Origin: an uncultured Christensenellaceae bacterium
Lineage (GTDB): Bacteria > Bacillota > Clostridia > Christensenellales > Borkfalkiaceae
Length of the DNA: 16,787 nt
Assembly: GCA_910587625.1 (NCBI GenBank)
Contig: CAJUMW010000014.1
Location: 39,822-56,608 of the forward strand
Reading direction: 5' to 3'
Positions 7,351 through 15,850 of the stretch are shown here, piece after piece (positions within the stretch are counted from its first letter, which is position 1; every line of letters begins with the position of its first letter). A program made the position numbers and the translations under genes. The notes beneath the pieces were generated by a model. That model did not search any database and had not been told where the DNA came from. It saw nothing but the letters and a program-made list of their open reading frames with translations.

Positions 7351-9479
7351 CAATTAGTTGTCCTGAAAACGTCAATAATACGCCTGTTTTTCTTTAAACG
7401 ATTTACCAGCAAATCTATATCGGAACGCTTATTTAACTTAATTCTGACGTCTACTTCCGCATGTTTATCTTTATTGACTCTGCCGTTAATTTGAGTAAAT
7501 GAAAGACGCATAGCCGAAATTTCGGCTATAATGAAGGCTGTAAGCCCGTCATAGTTGTCGCCGACAACTTTTATGCCTGCCAAGAATTCCGCATCGACGT
7601 CCCCGGTCCACTGCGCAGGTTGAAGCCTGTTTGCATCCAAATCACCGAGATTAGGACAGTCGCATCTGTGCACAATAACGCCTCTACCGTGCGAAACGAA
7701 GCCGACTATGTCGTCACCCGGTACGGGATTGCAGCAGTGCGCAAAGCGCACCAAAAGTCCGCCCATACCCTTCACGGTAACGCTGCCTGCAGGGGTATGC
7801 TTCAGCTTGCTTGCATCGACAACTTCTATCGGCTTGGGCATCTCTTTCTTGTAATAGTCGATAAGCTTATAAATGACCTGATTAACGCCAACCGCGCCGT
7901 AACCGACAGAGGCAAGCATTTCGTTTACCGAACTGAAAACAAGTTTATTTGAAAGCTTTTTAAACGCATTTTCCGTAAGCAAATCGTTTAAGTTATACCC
8001 TTTACGCTTTGCCTCCGCTTCAAGCATTGCTCTGCCCGTCTTGATATTTTCCTCTTTCATCTCGCGCTTGAAGAAAGTTCTTATTTTTGCGCGAGCGGAG
8101 CCAGACTTTACGAATTTAAGCCAATCCCAAGAAGGACCGCGACTGTTGGACTGTGTTAAAATTTCCACCACGTCGCCCGTGTTTAAATGCGAGTCAAGGG
8201 CAACTATTTTGCTGTTTACCTTCGCGCCCACGCATTTATTGCCGACCTCCGAGTGTATTGCATAAGCAAAATCGACGGGAGTAGCTTCGCGCGGAAGCGA
8301 TATTACTTTGCCATGCGGCGTAAAAACAAGTAATTCATTATCGTATAAATCGCTTTTTAAGCTGTCTACGAACTCCTTTGACTCGTTTAAACTGCCCTGC
8401 CAATCCATAACGTCGCGTATCCAAGAAAGGCGCGCGTCAAAATTATTTTCATTTATCTTGTTCTCTTTATATTTCCAATGCGCCGCAATACCGTACTCAG
8501 CCATCTTGTGCATTTCTACGGTGCGTATCTGAATTTCGAAAATCTGACCGAAATTTGTAACAACCGTCGTATGCAAGGATTGGTACATATTGCGCTTGGG
8601 GGTTGCGATATAGTCCTTAATGCGACCGGGAACGGGCTTCCACTCCATATGAATTTTACCGAAAATTTCATAGCACTCTTCAACTGTATCAACTATTACG
8701 CGCACAGCCGTCAAGTCGTAAATCTGGTCTAAAGTTTTGCCCTGGTTTTTCATTTTGCGGTAAATTGAATAAAAATGTTTGGGTCTGCCTATTACTTCTC
8801 CGCGTATATTGCTATCGTTTAATATTTTTTTTATTTCTTCTACAACGTAACTTACGAAAGATTGGCGTTCCTTCAATTCCTGATGAATATTGGTAACCAA
8901 AAATTCGTATGCCTCGGGGTCGGTATATTTAAGACACAAATCCTCCAATTCACATTTAATTTGCGAAATACCAAGCCTGCCGGCAAGCGGAGTGTAAATT
9001 TCAAGCGTTTCCTTCGCAATACGCTGTTGGCGTTCCATCGACAAAAAATTGAGCGAACGCATATTATGAAGTCTGTCCGCAAGCTTTATAATAATTACAC
9101 GAACGTCGTTTGCCATTGCCACAAAAATTTTGCGGAAGTTTTCGGCGTCCTCTTCTTCGTGTGTACGAAACTGAATTTTGTCGAGCTTGGTAACGCCGTC
9201 GACGAGAGTCATTATTTCCCTGCCGAACTTGCGTTGAATATCGTCCTCGGTAGCCTGCGTATCCTCAACAACGTCATGCAAAAAAGCAGCCGCTACGGTG
9301 GGAGCGTCTAATCCAAGGTCAATCAATATTTCCGCTACTGCGCAAGGATGCGAAAAATAAGGCTCGCCCGAAGCACGCTTTTGACCGCTGTGCATTGTCT
9401 CGGCATACTCGTAAGCCGCCTTTAAAATTATACTGTCCTCTGCACTGTAATTGTTTTTTATTTTGTCAAGAACATTCAT
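7350..9479 (-). CDS. rel: Bifunctional (p)ppGpp synthetase/hydrolase (RelA/SpoT family)
   Basis: Makes and degrades the alarmone (p)ppGpp in the stringent response; it associates with ribosomes carrying uncharged tRNA. The 709 residues compare with about 730 in Bacillus Rel. The HD hydrolase domain is intact (His44, HD at 68-69 with ED following, and LADRLHNM near 133-140), implying hydrolase activity. The synthetase domain spans about 230-340 (RPKHFYSIYRKM, YDLTAVRVIV). TGS follows at about 382-442. A cysteine-containing regulatory domain (AHCCNPVPGD, HRCDCPN) lies near 572-604 and an ACT domain near 630-709. It begins 5 bases after the recJ stop with only a weak ribosome binding site, so coupling to recJ is likely. 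Confidence 0.98.
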   Translation of the reverse strand: MNVLDKIKNNYSAEDSIILKAAYEYAETMHSGQKRASGEPYFSHPCAVAEILIDLGLDAPTVAAAFLHDVVEDTQATEDDIQRKFGREIMTLVDGVTKLDKIQFRTHEEEDAENFRKIFVAMANDVRVIIIKLADRLHNMRSLNFLSMERQQRIAKETLEIYTPLAGRLGISQIKCELEDLCLKYTDPEAYEFLVTNIHQELKERQSFVSYVVEEIKKILNDSNIRGEVIGRPKHFYSIYRKMKNQGKTLDQIYDLTAVRVIVDTVEECYEIFGKIHMEWKPVPGRIKDYIATPKRNMYQSLHTTVVTNFGQIFEIQIRTVEMHKMAEYGIAAHWKYKENKINENNFDARLSWIRDVMDWQGSLNESKEFVDSLKSDLYDNELLVFTPHGKVISLPREATPVDFAYAIHSEVGNKCVGAKVNSKIVALDSHLNTGDVVEILTQSNSRGPSWDWLKFVKSGSARAKIRTFFKREMKEENIKTGRAMLEAEAKRKGYNLNDLLTENAFKKLSNKLVFSSVNEMLASVGYGAVGVNQVIYKLIDYYKKEMPKPIEVVDASKLKHTPAGSVTVKGMGGLLVRFAHCCNPVPGDDIVGFVSHGRGVIVHRCDCPNLGDLDANRLQPAQWTGDVDAEFLAGIKVVGDNYDGLTAFIIAEISAMRLSFTQINGRVNKDKHAEVDVRIKLNKRSDIDLLVNRLKKNRRIIDVFRTTN

Positions 9480-9484
9480 TTTAG

Positions 9485-11779
9485 TTACCGTTTAATAATC
9501 GAGTCGACTGCATTGTATAGAGCCGAATTTTCAAGTTTGCTTTTAACTCCGCGCACAATTTCCAATTTTCCGTTTGCATAGGATATTATGCCGAGTTGCT
9601 CAAACACTTTAATCGCAAAATATACGAGAGGTTTTTCATAATTCCACGAGTTGATTATTGCCGTTTCGGCAGCGTCGCACCCATTAAAATTACCGCAATT
9701 TGCAGAAATACCCATAAAAATATTGACAAGTGCTTGTCTTTCGCACGTCAGCTTATTGATATAATCCGGAACGAGCGCTTCGTCGTAGAGCTTGGAAGCA
9801 AAATTTCTGTTTACAAAGCTTTCATTTCCGTCAAGATAAATAATGCGCTTATATCCGCTTAAATCCGCGTCACTGTCGGGAGCAAGCAGTATTTGCGTCA
9901 AATTGCTCTTTGCCGAAGGGTTAAAAATGTCAACGTTTAAATTAGAGGCATTTTCAAATTTGTTTATTGTTGAAAACTGCCAGCACACAAAGAGCGTACC
10001 AATACCACCTCGCGCCATTAACTGCTCTATTTCTAATTTAGATATACTTTCTACAGGTTGATTTAGCCCGTTGCTTAAAGCGTTTATGCCGCCGATCGCA
10101 ATCTCGTCGGAGGCAAGTTGCAATGATGAAGAGTCGTAAATTAAATCGCGCACAAAGCCCTTTATATATTCTTTACCGCGAAAAGTTGAAACGTTATACT
10201 CGAAAATAAGCTTTTTGGGTATTCCGCTTTCAAGTATTTTTTTATACTTGGCTCCGCCGAAATACATTAATTCGAGGTTACCGCTCTTCAAAGATAGATG
10301 TAGACCTTGCGGTTTTAAAACTCTTGTTGAGATCGAGCGGGCGTCAATCTCAAACATAGGCCGTCTGTTACCAACTCCGAAAGGCTCTAATAGCTCTAAC
10401 TCCCTTACAAATTTTTCGGAATACGACGCGTCTAAACTGCCGTTTACAAATACGGTGGGGATAAAATCACCCTGCACGTAGTGATTTGATAAAAACTCTT
10501 CGAGCGCATTGTTCAGATTGTCAAAATTTTCAAGTTTAACGTTTACTCCTGCCGCCTGAGAGTGACCGCCAAACTCGGCAATATAGCTTTCACAGGCTTT
10601 GAGTGCTTCAAATATATTTACGTTTTCAATAGAACGCGCCGAACCTTTGAGAGTATCTCCGTTCTTTACAAACAGTATAGTCGGGCAAGAGAACTCTTCG
10701 GCTATTCTTGCGGCAACAATACCGACAAAGCCGGAATTCCAGCTTTCGTTATACAGCATTATAACTCTGCCTGTCCGCCCTGCGTCCTTAATCATTTGCT
10801 TTGCGCTTGAATATAGCTCGTCACAGCATTTCTGACGTTCAAGGTTGTAAGCCGTAAGTTTTGCCGACAGGTCAAATATTTTTGTCTTGTCGTGCTCGTT
10901 AAAAAGTGTAAGCGCAGCTCTAGCGTCACCCATTCTTCCTGCCGCATTTATTTTGGGAGCAATGGTAAACGCAAGAGTTTGCGAAGTAACGCTATCCTGT
11001 TTGTTTAAAAATTGAACATAGCAGTCCGAAGGGGTTTTGTTGATTAAATTAAGTCCCTCGTAAACTATGTCGCGGTTTTCCCCCGTAAGAGGTACGCTGT
11101 CAGCAACGGTAGCGATAGCCGCAAAATCAAGATACTTGTAGGTTGCTTCACCGAGAAGCGCACAGCCGACTTTAAAGGCAACTCCGGCTCCGCATAAATT
11201 ATCATAAATATATCCGTCGTTGAACTTAGGGTTTATACATATACAATCGGGGATAGTATCCGGAAGTTCGTGGTGGTCGGTTATTATGACCTCGGCGCCC
11301 AGTTCCTTGATATATTCCACTTCTTTTGCACAGGAAATTCCGCAGTCAACCGTAATAAACAGTTGAGGGAAAAACTCGTCGAAAATTTCGTCAATTAATG
11401 TAACCGACAGACCGTAACCGTTCTGCCTTTCGGGAACGCAGATATTGGCTTCAATTCCGAAATCGCGCAAAACGTTTGCCATTATAGTAGAAGCGCAAAT
11501 ACCGTCCGCGTCATAATCGCCGTAAACAACAACCTCCCATTCCTCGTCGCGCGCACGTTTTATAAGCTCGACCGCTTCACGCATTCCCTGCATTTTAAAC
11601 GGAGAAATAAAGTGTGATTTCGAAGGGTGCATAAATTTTTGTATGCTATCCTCGTCACAAATACCTCTGCCATATAGAATACGAACGGTATCCTCGCACA
11701 GGCTGCATTCCTTTGCAAGTCGACGGATAATATTCAGTTGTTCATCCGAAAATACAAACTCGGGCAAAATTCTTTTCAT
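9485..11779 (-). CDS. recJ: Single-stranded-DNA-specific exonuclease RecJ
   Basis: 5'-3' single-strand DNA exonuclease used in recombination, mismatch and base excision repair. With the ATG at 11777-11779 it has 764 residues. The DHH nuclease core has DYDADG at 88-93, TVDCGIS near 143-149 and DHH at 168-170. The DHHA1 motif GGHSQAAG lies further on. A long C-terminal extension, usual in Bacillota RecJ and absent from the 577-residue E. coli protein, completes it. An in-frame TTG at 11786-11788 would add three residues, but it lies inside the T-run of the upstream terminator. No ribosome binding site is visible for either start. It heads the recJ-rel-hydrolase-hemZ cluster. Confidence 0.97.
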   Translation of the reverse strand: MKRILPEFVFSDEQLNIIRRLAKECSLCEDTVRILYGRGICDEDSIQKFMHPSKSHFISPFKMQGMREAVELIKRARDEEWEVVVYGDYDADGICASTIMANVLRDFGIEANICVPERQNGYGLSVTLIDEIFDEFFPQLFITVDCGISCAKEVEYIKELGAEVIITDHHELPDTIPDCICINPKFNDGYIYDNLCGAGVAFKVGCALLGEATYKYLDFAAIATVADSVPLTGENRDIVYEGLNLINKTPSDCYVQFLNKQDSVTSQTLAFTIAPKINAAGRMGDARAALTLFNEHDKTKIFDLSAKLTAYNLERQKCCDELYSSAKQMIKDAGRTGRVIMLYNESWNSGFVGIVAARIAEEFSCPTILFVKNGDTLKGSARSIENVNIFEALKACESYIAEFGGHSQAAGVNVKLENFDNLNNALEEFLSNHYVQGDFIPTVFVNGSLDASYSEKFVRELELLEPFGVGNRRPMFEIDARSISTRVLKPQGLHLSLKSGNLELMYFGGAKYKKILESGIPKKLIFEYNVSTFRGKEYIKGFVRDLIYDSSSLQLASDEIAIGGINALSNGLNQPVESISKLEIEQLMARGGIGTLFVCWQFSTINKFENASNLNVDIFNPSAKSNLTQILLAPDSDADLSGYKRIIYLDGNESFVNRNFASKLYDEALVPDYINKLTCERQALVNIFMGISANCGNFNGCDAAETAIINSWNYEKPLVYFAIKVFEQLGIISYANGKLEIVRGVKSKLENSALYNAVDSIIKR

Positions 11780-11786
11780 AAAATGC

Positions 11787-11812
11787 AAAAAGCGAGGGTA
11801 AACCCTCGCTTT
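11787..11812 (-). terminator. Intrinsic terminator between secF and recJ
   Basis: A perfect 10-pair G+C-rich stem, AAAGCGAGGG with CCCTCGCTTT (plus 11803-11812 and 11789-11798), has a TTTA loop. It is followed on the minus strand by TTTTT. It begins 8 bases after the secF stop. The T-run ends 7 bases before the recJ ATG, leaving no room for a normal recJ leader after it. Confidence 0.93.
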
Positions 11813-11820
11813 ATTCTAAA

Positions 11821-12846
11821 TTATTTACTTAAAATCTTAGCTTTATCGACTGACTTTTTGTGCATTGCGTCGCCGACAAGCTTAATATGCGAATATACCG
11901 CAGGTGTAAATATTGCCGTACCGTAAGCACAAGTCACAAACGCAACCAACGAGCAAAGCACGGGTGCGAGAATTGCGAGCGGAGAAAGCGAACTTATCGA
12001 TAAAAGCACGAACAACACTACCGATAACGCTGCGAGGCAAGCCGGCATAACGGTATTTATCAATAAACTCTCGTTTGCGCTCTTGTCCGTTAATTCAAAC
12101 ACGGAAAGTTTTTTCAAGTTATCGTCCTTGCAGTTTTTGCGCACTCTGTCAAACAGGAAGCAAGTTCCTATAATCGTTATTAAAACGGTTAAAACAGCGA
12201 AAGTAGCTATTGTTGAGCCTAACGGTACTCGGCACAGCGCAAGCAAAGCTATATACAATGCAAAGTTATGAACGTCGGCAAGCAAAGCTCCGAGCGCCAT
12301 AGTAAGTCTGAAACGAATAATGAAATATACAAAATGTAACGCAACGGCGCACGCAATTGTTATTGCAGCCATAGAAATAGCCTTGCCGCCGCCCAAAAGT
12401 GTTTCGGCTGTGTGTAAGGAAGCGTAGCTGAACTGTATTCCGCCCTCGCTCAATACTTCCTTTTTAATTTCCGCATTTATTGCTTCGACTGCGGCAGCGA
12501 GCTTTTCATCGCTTGCAACCGTCGTAAATCTATATTCTATTCTTCCACCCGTAGTTGTATCACCGTTTTCGGTAATATAGCTTGCAACACCGGCATCTTT
12601 GAATGCTTTTTCGCATATTTCCGCGATAGGCTCAAGGGGATCCTTGCCGCTACCGCTGAAATCGATATCTTCATAGCTTACGGTTACGCTTTTATAACTC
12701 GCAAAGTCGTCAGAATAATTGAAAAATCCGTTAGCTACAAAGTGACAAACTGTGCCGACTGCAAGCCCAAGCGCTATAATTATGCTTGAAATTATTATTA
12801 ATAAGTGCATTTTTGAAGAGAGTTTCAAATTATTCAGCGTTTGCAT
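11821..12846 (-). CDS. secF: Protein translocase subunit SecF
   Basis: Membrane subunit that, with SecD, uses an ion gradient to help pull proteins through SecYEG. The start at 12846 gives 341 residues and an excellent ribosome binding site (GGGAGG). An upstream ATG at 12882 lies deep in secD and is less likely. TM1 is about 13-38, followed by an extracellular domain to about 155 with IDFSGSG, a degenerate form of the family DFxGG motif. Five further membrane segments follow. Asp191 in LLADV aligns with the TM4 aspartate of SecF (the usual HD is AD), and FDRVRKN at 232-238 matches FDRIREN. The late SxxRTLTT motif has degraded to SANESLL. The gene overlaps secD by 17 bases. Confidence 0.93.
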   Translation of the reverse strand: MQTLNNLKLSSKMHLLIIISSIIIALGLAVGTVCHFVANGFFNYSDDFASYKSVTVSYEDIDFSGSGKDPLEPIAEICEKAFKDAGVASYITENGDTTTGGRIEYRFTTVASDEKLAAAVEAINAEIKKEVLSEGGIQFSYASLHTAETLLGGGKAISMAAITIACAVALHFVYFIIRFRLTMALGALLADVHNFALYIALLALCRVPLGSTIATFAVLTVLITIIGTCFLFDRVRKNCKDDNLKKLSVFELTDKSANESLLINTVMPACLAALSVVLFVLLSISSLSPLAILAPVLCSLVAFVTCAYGTAIFTPAVYSHIKLVGDAMHKKSVDKAKILSK

Positions 12847-14332
12847 TTTCGAATACCTCCCTTGAATAGCCGCAGAAAGCAACTTTATCCTTAGCCAATG
12901 ACGAAATTACATACCACATAAATTTTGTAAACCAATACAGCGTATATGACGCAATCGTTGCAATAAACAGTATTAGTCCGCAAGCAGCAAGTTCGCCGAC
13001 GCAAATCAATGCCATTAAAATCGAAACAACAAGCACAACTATATGCAGGTCGAGTATTGTAAACAACCGATTTTTATAACCCGTCTTAATCGACGCGGAA
13101 ATAACTCTGCCAAGCTTTGTTTGCTGTCTTACCGCTTCAAACACATAGAAGTTGGAGAAAGTTAAAAGAGCAAGCCCCAACACCGCAGTAAACGCGCCAG
13201 CTATAGTGAGTTGAGTTCCTATCAACATAAGCGAAGTAACAATTATAAGGGCATAAATTACCGTTATAATTGCATTTACCCAACCGAGCGTCTTATATTT
13301 TATTACCGACAAAACAATTTGAGCAATTATAATTAAGAGAACTGCAACCAAAAGATATATTGCCGCATAATCTCCAAATGCCGAAGTCGAAGCAATCAAT
13401 ACAGTGCCGGAACCGGCAGAATCCGAATTATAACTGTTAGTAATAACTCCGCCGCCTATTATCGAACTGAGAACGATTGAAAAATCACTTGCAGAACTTG
13501 CGCTGGGGGTAAAATACATGGTTTTTGCTTCTAACGCCGTGCCGAGCTCGATTGTAAGTCCCAAGCTCTGCTCTCCGGCAAATATATATGCCGTACCTTC
13601 GGACGCCGAAGTTAAAACCTTGTTTATTTTTTCAAAGCCTTCGTCAGTCAAATTCATTTGAACGGCGTGCTGTCCGGCAAATTGATTGTAACTTACAGAA
13701 GAGAAGAAGTCAGCAAAATCATCATTTATATTAATGAGCGAGTTGGAGTTATCGTATTCCGTGTTATCCCTGAGGCTCATAATGCCGTTGATAGTCAAAA
13801 CCTGAACGGTGTTGCTTATTTCGGTCAATTTTGTAGAACGTGAACCCGAGTCATAGTCTTTATAAGCCGCATAAGAGAAATTTGTAGGTACTGCAACACG
13901 GATAACAAACTTGCACTCATTTTCAACGCTTACGGAATATTTCGAGTACCCTTTATCCCCAAATCTTTTGGAAATAACTTTTGCGTCTTCCGCAATGCTT
14001 GCGACAAACTCGTCTTCGTTTTCAAGCTTGTCCTTTTCAACATAGACGCCTTCACGAAGAACATATTTTTCTATATACTCTTCTCTGTCCTCGCTGCCCT
14101 CGTCGTTAGCGACAAGGTTATAGTCCGAAACCGATATAACGCCCTCGGGATAGAGCAACGCATAAGCCTCACCCGTAAGGTCGCTGCCGAGGTTGATACT
14201 GCTTATAAAAGAGTTATACCTGCTTACATTGTTCGTGCCGGGTACGTCGCACGAAATTGTGGCAAAAAGCGATAATACCAAAATCGCGGCAAGCAATAAT
14301 GCTGTTATAATCGCCGATTTTACTTTACCCAT
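12830..14332 (-). CDS. secD: Protein translocase subunit SecD (divergent)
   Basis: Partner of SecF in the SecDF export motor. The 500 residues have TM1 at about 7-27, a large extracellular domain to about 320 and five membrane segments at about 325-485. The family element LGLDLxGG appears near 48-53 as LGSDLTG. The segment SDFSIVLSSIIGGG corresponds to the family LAxxLRSGALP region. The membrane motif usually written AVDANVLIFERI is here altered to LLTFSNFYVFEAV, so the intramembrane Asp is absent (Phe392 by hand alignment). TILD near 425-428 keeps the later Asp. AGGAG stands 5 bases before the ATG. The call rests on pairing with secF and on topology more than on motif identity. Confidence 0.88.
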   Translation of the reverse strand: MGKVKSAIITALLLAAILVLSLFATISCDVPGTNNVSRYNSFISSINLGSDLTGEAYALLYPEGVISVSDYNLVANDEGSEDREEYIEKYVLREGVYVEKDKLENEDEFVASIAEDAKVISKRFGDKGYSKYSVSVENECKFVIRVAVPTNFSYAAYKDYDSGSRSTKLTEISNTVQVLTINGIMSLRDNTEYDNSNSLININDDFADFFSSVSYNQFAGQHAVQMNLTDEGFEKINKVLTSASEGTAYIFAGEQSLGLTIELGTALEAKTMYFTPSASSASDFSIVLSSIIGGGVITNSYNSDSAGSGTVLIASTSAFGDYAAIYLLVAVLLIIIAQIVLSVIKYKTLGWVNAIITVIYALIIVTSLMLIGTQLTIAGAFTAVLGLALLTFSNFYVFEAVRQQTKLGRVISASIKTGYKNRLFTILDLHIVVLVVSILMALICVGELAACGLILFIATIASYTLYWFTKFMWYVISSLAKDKVAFCGYSREVFENANAE

Positions 14333-14394
14333 CTGTACTCCTATTTATCTTCCGAGCCCGCAAGGGAAACGGATATTAAAAACTAACTTATTAT

Positions 14395-14423
14395 ATTATA
14401 GTAAAAAAAGTTTTAGCCGTCAA
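14395..14423 (-). promoter_or_regulatory. Promoter of secDF
   Basis: Minus-strand TTGACG (14418-14423) and TATAAT (14395-14400) are exactly 17 bases apart, a near-consensus sigma-A promoter. Initiation is expected near 14388, giving a leader of about 55 bases that contains only a short C/G-rich stem. The promoter lets secDF be expressed independently of the scf genes upstream. Confidence 0.85.
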
Positions 14424-14470
14424 TAAATTTATGTCGTATGTATTAAAATACTAGACAAAAATTTATCAAA

Positions 14471-15799
14471 TCAACCCTTTTTCAACTCTTTTTTTTCGGC
14501 AAGCACATGCATTCCGCATTCTATGCGCTTTTTCATCATAGCGCAGGTGGCTTTATAGGGTTTGTTTATATCACCCTCAAAGTGATAGTTGTTTGCCGAA
14601 CAGCCTCCGCTGCATATAAATTTTGCAAAACAATCCCCACACTCTTCACGAGTAAAAAGGCAAGAATTTGCAAATTTTTCTCTGATTTTCGCATCGAGCT
14701 TACCGTCAAAAACGTTGCCCATATAAAAATCTTTATCACCTGCAAATTGGTGACAAGGGTAAATATCCCCGTTGGGAACAACGGAAAAATATTCATTACC
14801 TGCGCCGCACGCCGAAACCTTTTTCTGCAGACAGACTCCGCCCTCCAAATCGACGTTAAAGTGGAAAAAATTAAACCCTTCGCCGTTTTTATACTTATCG
14901 AGATATTTGTCGCAAAGATTTTCGTATTCGTCTAAAACCGTAGGAATATGCTCGTCCTTTATGGCAAGGTCGTCTATATCGGTTACTACCGGCTCCATCG
15001 AAATACTGTCAAATCCGTTATCCGCAAGGAATATTACGTCCTTGGAAAAATCGAGATTTTTTGCCGTAAACGTGCCCCTGACGTAGTAACTTTTATCTCC
15101 GCGTGATTTTACAAACCTTTTTACGTTTTCTATGACGTAATCAAAACTACCTTTGCCCGATTTTGTCTTTCGGATTGCGTCGTGCACTTCCTTTCTGCCG
15201 TCGAGCGACAGTACAACGTTCTCCATTTCCCTGTTAAAAAAGTCGATTGCGTCGTCGTCGAGAAGCAAAGCATTGGTCGTAGTTGTAAATAAAAATTTTT
15301 TGCCCGACTTTTCTCCCTGTTCCCTTGCGTATGCAACGACGTTTTTAATCGTTTGCAGACACATCAAAGGTTCTCCGCCGAAAAAATCAACTTCGAGAAC
15401 TTTTCTTTTTCCGCTGTTTAAAATGAGAAAATCAATTGCCCTTTTAGCCGTTTCCTCGCTCATAAACTCGCGCTCGGAATGATATGCGCCCTCGTCTGCA
15501 AAGCAGTATCTGCAACGCAAATTACAGTCATGACAGATATGCAGGCACAACGCCTTTATCTCGTTTGACTTTATGGGGTAAGCTTTAATTTCATCGCATA
15601 AAAGAAGTCCGTCGCGTTGAAGTGCGGCAATATCGCTCTCTATTTCGGCAATCTTTTCTTCTGAAAAATCAGGTAGTTTACCTTTTGTTTCGTACTTTGC
15701 CTTGACAAAATCGCAAGTATCTTTGTCGCATTCGTGCAAGCTTCCGCTGCCTGAATCGTATATATAGTGTTTATCCTTATATGAAAAAACGTGTATCAT
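14471..15799 (-). CDS. scfB: SCIFF peptide maturase (radical SAM/SPASM, thioether-forming)
   Basis: Radical SAM enzyme that installs a thioether crosslink in the SCIFF peptide encoded just upstream. It has 442 residues. The N-terminal 75 or so resemble a peptide-recognition domain. The [4Fe-4S] motif CNLRCRYC uses Cys92, Cys96 and Cys99, and FFGGEP is the SAM-binding motif. The SPASM/twitch region (about 330-435) has CGAGNEYFSVVPNG, YPCHQF, CGDCF and CSGGC, supplying ligands for auxiliary clusters. The MIHxF start fits the family. No ribosome binding site is seen before the ATG: the nearest AGGAG is in the stem of the intergenic hairpin. Proximity to secDF is typical of clostridial SCIFF loci. 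Confidence 0.95.
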   Translation of the reverse strand: MIHVFSYKDKHYIYDSGSGSLHECDKDTCDFVKAKYETKGKLPDFSEEKIAEIESDIAALQRDGLLLCDEIKAYPIKSNEIKALCLHICHDCNLRCRYCFADEGAYHSEREFMSEETAKRAIDFLILNSGKRKVLEVDFFGGEPLMCLQTIKNVVAYAREQGEKSGKKFLFTTTTNALLLDDDAIDFFNREMENVVLSLDGRKEVHDAIRKTKSGKGSFDYVIENVKRFVKSRGDKSYYVRGTFTAKNLDFSKDVIFLADNGFDSISMEPVVTDIDDLAIKDEHIPTVLDEYENLCDKYLDKYKNGEGFNFFHFNVDLEGGVCLQKKVSACGAGNEYFSVVPNGDIYPCHQFAGDKDFYMGNVFDGKLDAKIREKFANSCLFTREECGDCFAKFICSGGCSANNYHFEGDINKPYKATCAMMKKRIECGMHVLAEKKELKKG

Positions 15800-15808
15800 T
15801 GAGTGAGG

Positions 15809-15835
15809 AAAAGGAGCAGAGAACTTTCTGCTCCT
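15809..15835 (-). terminator. Hairpin between scfA and scfB (probable attenuator)
   Basis: A perfect 9-pair stem, AGGAGCAGA with TCTGCTCCT (plus 15827-15835 and 15812-15820), encloses a 6-base loop. On the minus strand it is followed by TTTCCTC. The T-run is short, so termination should be partial, giving more peptide mRNA than maturase mRNA. It may also protect the 3' end of a short scfA transcript. Confidence 0.6.
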
Positions 15836-15850
15836 GAAAATTTATTTATT

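Noticed and set aside
12847..12882. Longer SecF start at 12882 (MLSAAIQG)
   Set aside because: The ATG at 12844-12846 has a strong GGGAGG ribosome binding site at proper spacing and gives a normal SecF N-terminus. The longer form would overlap secD by 53 bases.
14246..14332. Possible lipoprotein signal at the SecD N-terminus (TISC)
   Set aside because: The position three before Cys is Thr rather than Leu/Val/Ile. SecD normally starts with a membrane helix, which this segment fits.
14424..14470. Possible terminator between scfB and secD (GTAT-TTTA-ATAC stem)
   Set aside because: The stem is very short and entirely A/T, with no following T-run, so no terminator can be supported.
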